Position numbers and translations under genes: made by a program
NCBI GenBank assembly: GCA_002692965.1
Contig: NZNC01000021.1
Location: 124,001-188,000, forward strand
DNA from: Haliea sp.
GTDB taxonomy: Bacteria > Pseudomonadota > Gammaproteobacteria > Pseudomonadales > Halieaceae
Length of the DNA stretch: 64,000 nt
Reading direction: 5' to 3'
The notes under the pieces: generated by a model
The model's input: only the letters and a program-made list of their open reading frames with translations
Told to the model about the DNA's origin: nothing
The model's database searches: none
Part shown: positions 38,001 to 46,042 of the stretch, piece by piece
Layout of the letters: every line of letters begins with the position of its first letter
How positions within the stretch are numbered: the first letter of the stretch is position 1

Positions 38001-38526
38001 TGCTGTGGCCCGCAACCTGTACAAGCTGATGAGCTACAAGGACGAGTACGAAGTGGCTCGCCTGTATACCAGTGGTGAATTCCAGCGGCAGCTACAGCAG
38101 CAGTTCACCGGCGATTACGAGTTGCGCTTCAACCTGGCGCCGCCGCTGTTCAGCAAGCGTGACCCGCATACCGGTCATCTGCTCAAGCGTGAATTCGGGC
38201 CCTGGATGTTCCGGGCCTTCCAGTGGCTGGCGAAACTGCGCCGACTGCGCGGCACTGCCTTCGACCTGTTTGGTCGCACCGAGGAGCGCCGCCGTGAGCG
38301 GCAGGATATCGAGGAATACCTGGCTCTGCTGGACGAGCTGCTGCCGGCCCTGAAGGAAAGCAACTACGCGGTGGCCTGCAACCTCGCGGTGCTGCCCTCC
38401 CGGCTGCGGGGTTTCGGCCACATCAAGGACCGCAATCGCGAGCAGGTCAACGCCCTGCGCGAGCGCCTGTTGCGCGACTTCCACGGCGACGACCCGGCGC
38501 CCGTGGCCTTTGTGAATGCTGCCTGA
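35026..38526 (+). CDS. Fused indolepyruvate/2-oxoacid:ferredoxin oxidoreductase
   Basis: 1166 residues from an ATG with GGGAG upstream; the open frame begins earlier. It is the single-chain type: the thiamine-diphosphate pyrimidine-binding part with RGSPLGGVDQALW near 60, a TPP-binding part near 440-560 with CSGCPHNSST and GGEGATWIG, a Cys-rich cluster region near 640-680 (CEGCGDCSVQSNC, SCNKDYSCVKGFCP), and a C-terminal gamma domain starting at TGVGGTGVLTVAA near 730. It oxidatively decarboxylates 2-oxoacids from aromatic or branched amino acids to acyl-CoA, reducing ferredoxin. The next gene supplies 2-oxoacids. Confidence 0.93.
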   Translation: MGTDNSKAIRRISLDDKYALDATRAYMTGIEALVRLPMLQHQRDQRAGLNTAGFISGYRGSPLGGVDQALWHAEPWLQKHNIHFQPGLNEDLAATAVWGSQQTNLFEGARYDGVFAMWYGKGPGVDRSMDVIKHANAFGTSRYGGVLAVAGDDHACKSSTLPHQSEHMFIGASVPVLAPANVQEVLDLGVFGWELSRYTGCWVALKAITENMDSAISADIDPNRVQIVLPEDFELPADGVHARWPDKPLEQERRLNKYKIYAAREFARVNGLNRVVLDSPNARFGIITTGKAYLDVMQALEDMGIDEAVAAEIGLRVYKVGMPWPLEPRTTHEFAEGLDEILVVEEKRSIIEDQLTSQLYNYPVAARPRVFGEFDEEGRDLLPNLGELTPAMVALAIASRVRRFYQSPTMDERIRWIEQKEQSLARPREIIERVPHYCSGCPHNSSTKVPEGSRALGGIGCHYMATWMPDRHTHTFSQMGGEGATWIGQAPFTDTQHVFQNLGDGTYFHSGILAIRAAVAAGVNITYKILYNDAVAMTGGQPIDGTLTVGDVLRQVSAEGVQRIALVSDHPEAWSGDFHGIPGYSLHHRDEMEALQCQLREFRGTSVIVYVQTCAAEKRRRRKKGQMEDPAKRVFINSEVCEGCGDCSVQSNCLSVIPKETELGRKRQIEQSSCNKDYSCVKGFCPSFVTVLGGQLRKPEGADSEAHTLFDPLPEPDLPALDRPWNTVVTGVGGTGVLTVAALVAMAAHIEGKGCATMNQTGLAQKFGAVVSHVRVSASQEDIKAVRIPAGEADLLLGADLVVTSSYESLGKAALGRTHAVVNSAEVPTSAFILDPDAKFPTASMEDKIRDEVGEAGTFFIEATRIATQLMGDAIAANLFLLGYAWQQGLVPVSAEALDRAIELNRVAVDFNRQAFLWGRRCAHQPERVLQLVDELAPPPAPRLQGLEEIVEDRVRRLTDYQNAAWAERYRQAVERVRAVDPHAGQHDSLSIAVARNLYKLMSYKDEYEVARLYTSGEFQRQLQQQFTGDYELRFNLAPPLFSKRDPHTGHLLKREFGPWMFRAFQWLAKLRRLRGTAFDLFGRTEERRRERQDIEEYLALLDELLPALKESNYAVACNLAVLPSRLRGFGHIKDRNREQVNALRERLLRDFHGDDPAPVAFVNAA

Positions 38527-38545
38527 GCCCTGCGAGAGGTGTGAC

Positions 38546-39607
38546 ATGAGTGTGTTTTCCCATCCCGATTTCGACAGCCACGAACTGGTGGTCTTCGGTG
38601 CCGACGCGGCGAGTGGTTTGCGCGCCATCATTGCCGTTCACGACACCACCCTGGGTCCCGGCGTGGGCGGTTGCCGCATGTACCCCTACGCCAGCGACGA
38701 GGCGGCACTGATGGATGTGCTGCGCCTGTCCCGGGGCATGACCTACAAGTCGGCCCTGGCCGGCCTGCCCCTGGGCGGCGGCAAGTCGGTGATTGTCGGC
38801 GATCCCCGCAAGGACAAGTCACCGGCCCTGCTGCGGGCCATGGGCGCCTTTATCGACTCCCTCGGCGGGCGCTATGTGGCGGCGGAGGATTCCGGCACGG
38901 CGCCGGCGGACCTCGCCGTGATGGCCGAGCGCACTCGACACGTCAGTGGCCTGGCGGCGCAGGATCATGCCGGGGATCCCTCGCCGAGTACCGCCCGCGG
39001 GGTTTTTCTCGGTATTCGCACCGCCGTGCGGCACCGCCTCGGCGCGGACAGCTGTGCCGGCCTGCGGGTGGCAGTACAGGGCCTGGGTCACGTGGGTTTC
39101 CGCCTGGCGGAGCTGCTGTGCGAGGACGGAGCCACGGTGTATGGCGCCGATGTACATGCGGAGAATGTCGAGCGGGCGCGGCGGGAACTCGGCGTGCAGG
39201 TGGTGGACCCCCGGGATATTCTCAGTCTGGACGTGGATGTCCTGGCCCCCTGCGCCCTGGGTGGTGTGCTCAACGCGCAGAGCATCCCGGCCCTGCGCGC
39301 CGGGATTGTCGCGGGTGCCGCCAACAACCAGTTGTCCACCCCGGCCGACGGCGCGCGCCTGGCGCAGCGGGGCATACTCTACTGCCCGGATTTCCTGATC
39401 AACGCCGGTGGCATCATCGACGTGCACTACCAGCGCAGTGGCCTTGACCGCAGTGGGCTGCCGGCGCATATCCAGCGCATCCAGGATAATCTCGAGGAAG
39501 TCCTGCGCCGCGCCGACAGCGAGCAGCGGCCGACCGACGAGCTGGCGGAAGCGTTGGCGCGGGAGTACCTGCAGCCGGGTGCGGCGCCGCTGCGGGCCAC
39601 GGCCTGA
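38546..39607 (+). CDS. Leu/Phe/Val-type amino-acid dehydrogenase
   Basis: 353 residues, starting 19 bp after the oxidoreductase. The catalytic domain contains GPGVGGCRMYPYASDEAAL and GMTYKSALAGLPLGGGKSVI near 40-80, with both catalytic Lys. The NAD domain begins at VAVQGLGHVGFRLAELL near 178. Family members deaminate leucine, valine or phenylalanine to 2-oxoacids. With the 2-oxoacid oxidoreductase this makes a two-step route from amino acid to acyl-CoA. The exact substrate cannot be read from the sequence. Confidence 0.92.
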   Translation: MSVFSHPDFDSHELVVFGADAASGLRAIIAVHDTTLGPGVGGCRMYPYASDEAALMDVLRLSRGMTYKSALAGLPLGGGKSVIVGDPRKDKSPALLRAMGAFIDSLGGRYVAAEDSGTAPADLAVMAERTRHVSGLAAQDHAGDPSPSTARGVFLGIRTAVRHRLGADSCAGLRVAVQGLGHVGFRLAELLCEDGATVYGADVHAENVERARRELGVQVVDPRDILSLDVDVLAPCALGGVLNAQSIPALRAGIVAGAANNQLSTPADGARLAQRGILYCPDFLINAGGIIDVHYQRSGLDRSGLPAHIQRIQDNLEEVLRRADSEQRPTDELAEALAREYLQPGAAPLRATA

Positions 39608-39665
39608 GGGCCACCGCCGGGTACGGTGGAGGGCGCTGAGCCGCCCGTGTCGCCGCGGCCCGCCT

Positions 39666-40448
39666 TCAGTCCACCGCGATCAGACCCTGTCCGGGCACGG
39701 CAATGTCATCCGGCCCCAGGTGCAGGTAGCGCCGCAGGTGGTGCACGGCCAGGTAGAAGGGCAGGGTGTCGAGCAGGGCCACCAGGGCCTTGAACAGGTA
39801 GTTGCTGCCGATCAGCACCAGCAGCGCCTGGAAGGCGATCTCCCCGCGCAGGAAGGCGGCGCCGAAGGTCACCGTTATCACCATCACCGAGTCCACCATC
39901 TGGCTCATCAGGGTGCTGAAGTTGTTGCGTACCCACAGGTACTTGCCGCGGGTGACCCGCCGCCAGAAGTGGAACAGCTGCACGTCGCAATACTGCGCCG
40001 CGATATAGGCGAGCATGGAGGCGAACACGGCCCCGGAGGTGGTGGCGTAGATCAGCTGGTAGAGGCCGATGCTGCCGCTCACGGTCTCGCCGTTGGGCAG
40101 GCTCACCGGCGCCGCCAGCTGCAGCACCTGCCAGGGCGGCATGGCCTCGGGTCCCACCGAGGGAATCGCGTCCCCCAGGAAGAGCACCCCGAGAATGAAG
40201 AAATTCAGGCCCAGCCCGACGCTGACCAGGAAGTTGGCCCGGGCGCGGCCGTAGAGCTCGCTGACCAGGTCGGTGCAGAGGAAGGTCAGGGGATAGGGGA
40301 GCACCCCCACCGCCAGGGCCATGGGGCCGAGCTGGATGAAACGGGTAATGCCGATGACGTTGAGCAGGGTCATCGCGCACAGGAAGGTGCCCGCCAGGAT
40401 CAGGAAGACGCGCTCGCGGCGCTCCCAGACCACCTCCAGCGAGGCCAC
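39666..40448 (-). CDS. YhhQ/VUT-family transporter, queuosine-precursor type
   Basis: 260 residues with about six to seven membrane helices, starting with GTG 1 bp after the SDR stop. Family features are PYPLTFLCTDLVSELYGR near 52, a YIAAQYCDVQLFHFWRR segment near 145, and NNFSTLMSQMVDSVMVITV near 175. YhhQ of E. coli (221 residues) imports 7-cyano/aminomethyl-deazaguanine for queuosine; this protein is longer, with an insertion around 100-120. It is coupled to an SDR gene. Confidence 0.85.
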   Translation of the reverse strand: MASLEVVWERRERVFLILAGTFLCAMTLLNVIGITRFIQLGPMALAVGVLPYPLTFLCTDLVSELYGRARANFLVSVGLGLNFFILGVLFLGDAIPSVGPEAMPPWQVLQLAAPVSLPNGETVSGSIGLYQLIYATTSGAVFASMLAYIAAQYCDVQLFHFWRRVTRGKYLWVRNNFSTLMSQMVDSVMVITVTFGAAFLRGEIAFQALLVLIGSNYLFKALVALLDTLPFYLAVHHLRRYLHLGPDDIAVPGQGLIAVD

Positions 40449-40449
40449 C

Positions 40450-41151
40450 TCAGCTTTCTCGCTGACCCAGGTTGGCGTGCAGGACGGTGCCGTTGATGAC
40501 CGGGTTGGCGTGGGCCCAGACGATCACTTCGGCGATTTCGCCGGGTTCGATCATGCGGCCGAAGGCATTCATGTCGGCGATCGCTGCACGCACCTCGGGG
40601 TTGTCACCCAGGTGGGTGCGCAGCATCTCCGTGTCGGTGAAGCCGGGACAGACCAGCGTCGTGTGCACGCCGCGCCCGCCGAGGTCCTGGCAGGTGGCGC
40701 GCATCATGCCCAGCTGGGCGTGCTTGCTGGTGACATAGCTGAAAGAGCCCGGAACCGCCTTCTCGGAGAGGGTCGAGCCGACGTAGATCACGCTGGAACT
40801 GCGCGGCAGCAGCGTCAGAAGTTGCTGGTTGAGGCCGTTGATGCCGATGATGTTGGTTTCCAGCACCGCGCGCAGGCTCTCGCTGCTGCAATCCAGGGCG
40901 CTGTCCTTGAGCATCTGGCTGGCGTTGTGCACCAGGGCGACACTGCTGCTGGCGTTGACCACGGCGGTGAGTTCGCTGCAGGCGTCGGCGATGGAGGCCT
41001 CCGACTGCAGGTCGCAGGCGATATTGAGCACGCCCTCGTCCGGGCAGGCGCGCCGGGACAGGTTGTAGACGGTAAAACCCGCTGCCTGGAAGCGCTGGGC
41101 GGTGGCGCGGCCGATGCCGGCGCTGGCACCGGTGATGATGGCTGTCTGCAT
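40450..41151 (-). CDS. Short-chain dehydrogenase/reductase
   Basis: 233 residues from the ATG at 41151, with a strong GGGGGAG ribosome-binding sequence. Rossmann motif TGASAGIGRA is at residues 8-17, the NAG-like element is HNAS near 85, and the catalytic Ser and YxxxK appear in VGSTLSEK...YVTSKHAQ near 130-150. The cofactor is probably NADP, as suggested by Arg residues after strand two. It is divergent from a PTPS-fold gene, which recalls sepiapterin-reductase or dihydromonapterin-reductase roles, but that is only inference. Confidence 0.85.
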   Translation of the reverse strand: MQTAIITGASAGIGRATAQRFQAAGFTVYNLSRRACPDEGVLNIACDLQSEASIADACSELTAVVNASSSVALVHNASQMLKDSALDCSSESLRAVLETNIIGINGLNQQLLTLLPRSSSVIYVGSTLSEKAVPGSFSYVTSKHAQLGMMRATCQDLGGRGVHTTLVCPGFTDTEMLRTHLGDNPEVRAAIADMNAFGRMIEPGEIAEVIVWAHANPVINGTVLHANLGQRES

Positions 41152-41267
41152 GCTGCTCCCCCTTCTGTCCATGAAGCGTGTATTGTGCCTTGTGGCAGGC
41201 GGCTTGCCTATCGCCGACCCAGCCCTGACAATGTTGTGTCCGCCAAACGGGAGGGAGACCCGCCGCC

Positions 41268-41750
41268 ATGGAGCGTCTGACCACACTGTATATCGACAAG
41301 GAAAGTCACAAGTTCTCCGCCGCTCACTACACCATTTTCTCCGCCACCGAGCGGGAGCGTCTGCACGGTCACAATTACTCGGTCTCCGCCCGTATTGTCG
41401 CCCCGATGGGCGACAACGGGTTTGCCGCCGACTACAACGTCTACAAGCAGCGGCTGAAGGCGCTCTGCGATGCCCTCGACGAATACATGCTGCTGGCGGC
41501 GGACTCGCCCCACCAGCACATAGCCGAGGAGGACGGTGAGTACCGGGTGTACTTCCACAAGGAGGAGATGCGTTTCCTCAAGAGCGACACGCTGCTGCTG
41601 CCCCTGCGCAACGCGACCGTGGAGGAGTTTTCCGCCTACCTGCTGCAACAGCTGCTGATGCTGTCGCGGGAGGACGACCTGCGCGAGGTGGAACTGTGCG
41701 TGGCCTCCGGCCCGGGGCAGAAGGGCTGCGCCAGCTGGCGCAAGCCCTGA
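41268..41750 (+). CDS. 6-pyruvoyl-tetrahydropterin synthase-fold protein with altered active site
   Basis: 160 residues; the ATG follows a GGGAGGGAG ribosome-binding site. Zinc-type His residues are present: KFSAAHYTIF (His 20) and LHGHNYSV (41, 43). QueD and biopterin PTPS have Cys-x3-HGH; here the region reads ERERLHGH, so Cys is absent and an ExxHGH pattern, described for PTPS-III, is present. Near the C-terminus the pterin-anchoring Glu-Thr is not seen (LCVASGPGQKGC instead). The reaction is therefore unclear: PTPS-III-like aldolase, a reductive-pathway variant, or something else. It is divergent from the SDR and YhhQ-like genes. Confidence 0.8.
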   Translation: MERLTTLYIDKESHKFSAAHYTIFSATERERLHGHNYSVSARIVAPMGDNGFAADYNVYKQRLKALCDALDEYMLLAADSPHQHIAEEDGEYRVYFHKEEMRFLKSDTLLLPLRNATVEEFSAYLLQQLLMLSREDDLREVELCVASGPGQKGCASWRKP

Positions 41751-41813
41751 GCAGTGGTCGTGAGTGTCGCCAGGCCCGGCCGGCCCGCGACTTTGCGCTG
41801 AAGCCCGCCGGCC

Positions 41814-43847
41814 TCAGGCGGCGATGCCGGTGTGGCGCAGCAGGGCGTCGATCTCCGGTTCGCGACCGCGGAAGGCCACGAACAGGTCCATGGCCTGGCG
41901 CGAGCCCCCGGCCTCAAGGATGTGGCGGCGGAACTCGGCGCCGGTACGCGGGTTGAAGATGCCCTCTTCCTCGAAGCGGGAGAAGGCGTCCGCCGACAGC
42001 ACCTCGGCCCACTTGTAGCTGTAGTAGCCCGCCGCATAGCCGCCGCCAAAAATGTGCGAGAAGCTGTGCTGGAAGCGGTTGAAGGGCACCACCGGCACCA
42101 CCGTCACCTGCTCGCGCACCGCGTCCAGTACCCCCTGCACGCTGACGCCGTCCTGCCCCCAGTCGCGGTGCAGGCGGAAATCGAACAGGGCGAACTCCAG
42201 CTGGCGCACCATCTGCATGCCCGCCTGGAAGTGCCGCGCGGCGAGCATTTTCTCCAGCAGGGCGTCGGGCAGGGGCTCGCCGCTGTCCACGTGGCCGGAA
42301 ATGAAGGCCAGGGCCTCGCGCTCGTAGCACCAGTTCTCCAGGAACTGGCTGGGCAGTTCCACCGCGTCCCAGGCGACGCCGTTGATGCCGGAGACCGCGG
42401 CCACCTGCTGTTGCGTGAGCATGTGATGCAGGCCGTGGCCGAATTCGTGGAACAGGGTGGTCATCTCGTTCTCGGTGAGCAGGCTGGGCTGGCCGTCCAC
42501 CGGTGGCGTGAAGTTGCACACCAGGTAGGCCACCGGCAGCTGCAGGCTGCCATCGGCCAGCCGACGGCGGATGCGGCAGTCGTCCATCCAGGCGCCGCCG
42601 CGCTTGTGGCTGCGGGCATAGAGGTCCAGGTAGAAGCGCGCGATGGGCGTCCCCGCCTCGCGCACCTCGAACAGGCGCACATCCGGGTGATAGCGGTCGA
42701 AATCCTCCAGCTCCACGACTTCCACGCCATAGAGGCGCTCCACCACCGTGAACAGGCCGTCGAGGACGCGAGGCATCGGCAGGTAGGGGCGGATTTCCTT
42801 CTGGGAGACGTCAAAGGTGTGCTGGCGCAGTTTCTCGCTGTAGTAGCCGACATCCCAAGGTTGCAGGGCCTCAACGCCGTGCTGCTCCCGGGCATAGGCG
42901 GCCAGCTCCTGCCATTCGCGGCGCGCCTGGGGCAGGGAGCGTTCCGCCAGCTCCTCGAGGAAGCTGACCACCTGCTCGGTGCTGTCGGCCATCTTGGTGG
43001 CCAGGGACAGGGCGGCGTAGTCGGGGTAGCCGAGCAGGCTGGCCAGCTCCTTGCGGCGGGTGAGAATGTCCTCGATCAGCGGGCCGTTGTCCCACTGCCC
43101 GGCGTGGGGGCCGGTTTCCGAGGCCCGGGTCACGTTGGCGGTATAGATCTCCTCGCGCAGGGCGCGGTTCTCGCAGTAGGTCAGCACCGGGAACAGGCAG
43201 GGGAAGTCCAGGGTGAGCAGGTAGCCCTCTTCGCCGCGTTGCTGTGCCGCCTGGCGCGCCACGGCGAGGGCGGATTCCGGGAGCCCCGCCAATTCTTCGG
43301 CAGAGGCCTTGCGGGTCCAGGCATTAGTGGCGTCCAGCACGTTATCGGTGAAACGGCTGGAAAGCTCGGAAAGTTCCTGCTGCAGCTCTGCGTAGCGGCG
43401 CTGCTCCGCGGCGGGCAGTGCGACACCGGCGAGGCGAAAGTCGCGCAGGGCATTGCTCAGCGCCTGCTGTTGGGCCTGCTCTAGCCCGGCGAAGGCGGGG
43501 CTGTCGGCAATCGCCTGATAGGCTTCGTAGAGCCCCCGGTGCTGGCCGACCCAGGTGTTATACTCGGATAGCAGCGGCAGGCAGGCGGAGTAGGCCTGGC
43601 GCAGTGCTTCGCTGTTGAGTACCCCGTTGAGGTGCGAGACCGGCGACCAGGCCCGGGCCAGGTCGTCGTCGAGGTCCTCGATACGCTGCGGCAGGCTGTC
43701 CCAGTCGGGCGTACCGGGCTGTGCCAGCAGGTCCTCGATAGCGGCCTTGTTGCGGGCAATCAGTTCCCGGATGGCGGGCTCCACATGCTCTGGCCGGATG
43801 TGCGAAAAAGGCGGCAGCTCGTGGGCTTCCAGCAGGGGATTCGACAT
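41814..43847 (-). CDS. prlC: Oligopeptidase A, M3 metallopeptidase
   Basis: 677 residues from the ATG at 43847, almost the length of E. coli PrlC (680). The zinc motif TTLFHEFGHGLHHML lies near residue 465, with the third ligand Glu downstream in the ELPSQFLENW region. Substrate-binding loops YSYKWAEVLSADAF near the C-terminus are typical. It degrades peptides and signal peptides in the cytoplasm. The gene is divergent from an S9 peptidase with a 63 bp gap. Confidence 0.95.
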   Translation of the reverse strand: MSNPLLEAHELPPFSHIRPEHVEPAIRELIARNKAAIEDLLAQPGTPDWDSLPQRIEDLDDDLARAWSPVSHLNGVLNSEALRQAYSACLPLLSEYNTWVGQHRGLYEAYQAIADSPAFAGLEQAQQQALSNALRDFRLAGVALPAAEQRRYAELQQELSELSSRFTDNVLDATNAWTRKASAEELAGLPESALAVARQAAQQRGEEGYLLTLDFPCLFPVLTYCENRALREEIYTANVTRASETGPHAGQWDNGPLIEDILTRRKELASLLGYPDYAALSLATKMADSTEQVVSFLEELAERSLPQARREWQELAAYAREQHGVEALQPWDVGYYSEKLRQHTFDVSQKEIRPYLPMPRVLDGLFTVVERLYGVEVVELEDFDRYHPDVRLFEVREAGTPIARFYLDLYARSHKRGGAWMDDCRIRRRLADGSLQLPVAYLVCNFTPPVDGQPSLLTENEMTTLFHEFGHGLHHMLTQQQVAAVSGINGVAWDAVELPSQFLENWCYEREALAFISGHVDSGEPLPDALLEKMLAARHFQAGMQMVRQLEFALFDFRLHRDWGQDGVSVQGVLDAVREQVTVVPVVPFNRFQHSFSHIFGGGYAAGYYSYKWAEVLSADAFSRFEEEGIFNPRTGAEFRRHILEAGGSRQAMDLFVAFRGREPEIDALLRHTGIAA

Positions 43848-43910
43848 GATGGCGGTGGCTCCGTCTCGGGGGTGGCCGGCTATGGTAACGGAAGACACGG
43901 GAGGCGGGGA

Positions 43911-45962
43911 ATGCGCAGCTTGAAAGTCCATCTGGTCACGCTCCTGGCGGGGTTGTTGCTGGCATTGCCGGCCGCGGCCCTGCCGCGATTCAGTCCCGAG
44001 GATGTGTTTCACCTCTCCTGGGTGAGCGACCCCCAGGTGGATGCCCGCGGCGAACGCGTGGTCTACCTGCGCCACGGCATGGATGTGGTCCGCGACCAGC
44101 CTGTCAGCCAGCTCTGGCGCATCGACACCGACGGCGGCAACCACCGGCCGGTAACGACGGGCTGGGATCGCGTGTCCTCGCCGGTCCTGTCGCCGGAGGG
44201 CCGGCGCGTGGCCTACGTGCGCAAGGACGAGGCCGGCCAGCAGTTATTTGTCACCTGGCTGGACAGCGGCCAGACCACCCAGCTGACCCGTCTGCCGCGC
44301 ACGCCCGGCCAGCTCGCCTGGTCCCCGGACGGGCAGTGGCTGGCCTATCGCCAGCGGGTGGTGGACGACGCGCCGGTGCTGGGCGAGATGCCCAAGGCCC
44401 CCGAGGGCGCCGAGTGGGCGCCGCCGCCGACGGTGGTCGAGCGAGCCATCTTTCGCAATGACGGCAAGGGCATGGCACCGCGGGGATACGACCATGTGTT
44501 CGTCATCGCCGCCGCGGGGGGCAGCCCGCGCCAATTGACCCGCGGTGACTTCCACCACAGCGGCGGTATCGCCTGGGCTGCGGACAGTCGTTCCCTGGTG
44601 GTCTCCGCCAACCGCAATCCCGACTGGGAGCTGGACACCCAGAACACCGACCTCTACCGCGTGTCCCTGGTGGACGGTTCGGTCAGCGCGCTCACCGAGC
44701 GGCGCGGCCGCGATGACGACCCGGTCGTCTCGCCCGACGGGCGGCTGATTGCCTGGACCGGTTGGGACGACCGCGGCATGGGCTATCACCGCAATCGCCT
44801 CTACGTGATGAACAGCGACGGCAGCGAGCGCCGGGAACTCCTGGCGGAGCTCGATCGCAGCATCCAGTCGCCGCGCTGGGCCGCAGATGGCCGGCGCCTG
44901 GTGTTCCGCTACGACGACCGCGGCGAGACCGTCCTGGCATCGGTGGATCCGGGCGGTCGCCTGCAGGAACTGGCCCGGGGTATCGGTGGCACGTCGATTG
45001 GCCGTCCCTACAGCGGCGCCGATCACGCCGTGGGTGGTCAGGGCGTGGTGGCCTGGACTGGCGGTGAACCAGGATGGCCCGCCGACCTGGTGCTCGGGCG
45101 TCTGGGTGACTCGCAATCGCGGCGCCTGACCCGGCTCAACGACAACCTGCTGCCCTACCGCGAACTGGGCCAGCTACGGGAGCTGGAGGTGACCTCTTCG
45201 GCAGGCGAGCGCGCAGTGCAGGCCTGGGTGCTGACGCCCCCGGGCTTTGACCCCGGGCAGCGCTACCCGATGGTGCTGGAGATCCACGGCGGCCCCTTCG
45301 CCAACTACGGGCCGCGCTTTTCCGCGGAAATGCAGCTGCTGGCGGCGGCGGGCTATGTGGTGCTTTATGTCAACCCGCGGGGCAGCACGAGCTACGGCGA
45401 GGAATTCGCCAACCTGATCCACCACAACTACCCGGGGCAGGACTACGACGACCTGATGTCGGCGTTGGACGCGCTGTTGGCGGAAGGCTATGTCGACCCG
45501 GAGCAGCTGTTTGTCACCGGCGGCAGCGGCGGCGGTACCCTGACCGCGTGGATCGTCGGCAAGACCGACCGCTTCCGCGCCGCGGTGGTGGCCAAGCCCG
45601 TCATCAACTGGGCCAGCTTCGTGCTGACCGCCGACATGACGCCCTACTTTGCCCGCTACTGGTTCGGGGAAATGCCCTGGGAGAACCCCGAGGCCTACTG
45701 GCGGCGCTCACCGCTGTCCCTGGTCGGCAACGTGACGACCCCGACGGCCCTGCTCACCGGGGAAAACGACCTGCGCACGCCGATGTCGGAGACCGAGCAG
45801 TACTACCACGCCCTGCGCCTGCGCGGGGTCGACACCGCCATGGTCCGGGTGCCGGGTGCATCCCACAGTATTGCCCGCCGGCCCAGCCAATTGGTGGCCA
45901 AAGTGGCGGCGATCCTGGGCTGGTTCGAGCGCTATCGCGGCGAGACCCCGGGCGGGCAGTAG
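43911..45962 (+). CDS. Exported S9-family peptidase (prolyl oligopeptidase/DPP-like)
   Basis: 683 residues from an ATG preceded by GGGAGG. A signal peptide of about 24 residues ends near AAA. A beta-propeller domain (about 30-420) with repeated WSPDG- and VSPDGRLIAW-like blades is followed by an alpha/beta-hydrolase domain. Catalytic Ser lies in TGGSGGGTLTAW near 539, Asp in GENDLRTP near 620, His in PGASHSI near 655. It cleaves peptides, likely in the periplasm. Subclass (acylaminoacyl peptidase versus DPP) is not settled by eye. Confidence 0.93.
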   Translation: MRSLKVHLVTLLAGLLLALPAAALPRFSPEDVFHLSWVSDPQVDARGERVVYLRHGMDVVRDQPVSQLWRIDTDGGNHRPVTTGWDRVSSPVLSPEGRRVAYVRKDEAGQQLFVTWLDSGQTTQLTRLPRTPGQLAWSPDGQWLAYRQRVVDDAPVLGEMPKAPEGAEWAPPPTVVERAIFRNDGKGMAPRGYDHVFVIAAAGGSPRQLTRGDFHHSGGIAWAADSRSLVVSANRNPDWELDTQNTDLYRVSLVDGSVSALTERRGRDDDPVVSPDGRLIAWTGWDDRGMGYHRNRLYVMNSDGSERRELLAELDRSIQSPRWAADGRRLVFRYDDRGETVLASVDPGGRLQELARGIGGTSIGRPYSGADHAVGGQGVVAWTGGEPGWPADLVLGRLGDSQSRRLTRLNDNLLPYRELGQLRELEVTSSAGERAVQAWVLTPPGFDPGQRYPMVLEIHGGPFANYGPRFSAEMQLLAAAGYVVLYVNPRGSTSYGEEFANLIHHNYPGQDYDDLMSALDALLAEGYVDPEQLFVTGGSGGGTLTAWIVGKTDRFRAAVVAKPVINWASFVLTADMTPYFARYWFGEMPWENPEAYWRRSPLSLVGNVTTPTALLTGENDLRTPMSETEQYYHALRLRGVDTAMVRVPGASHSIARRPSQLVAKVAAILGWFERYRGETPGGQ

Positions 45963-46042
45963 CGCGCCCCGGGGCGGAATCCGCCCGCGTCGAGAGCGGT
46001 GGCGCGGGCAGCCGTGCCGGGACTGCCTGCCGCCCGCCCGGC

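Noticed and set aside
45972-45986. GGGCGG/CCGCCC stem after the S9 peptidase as a terminator
   Set aside because: Only 6 bp with a 3-base loop and no T-run; expected often by chance at this GC content.
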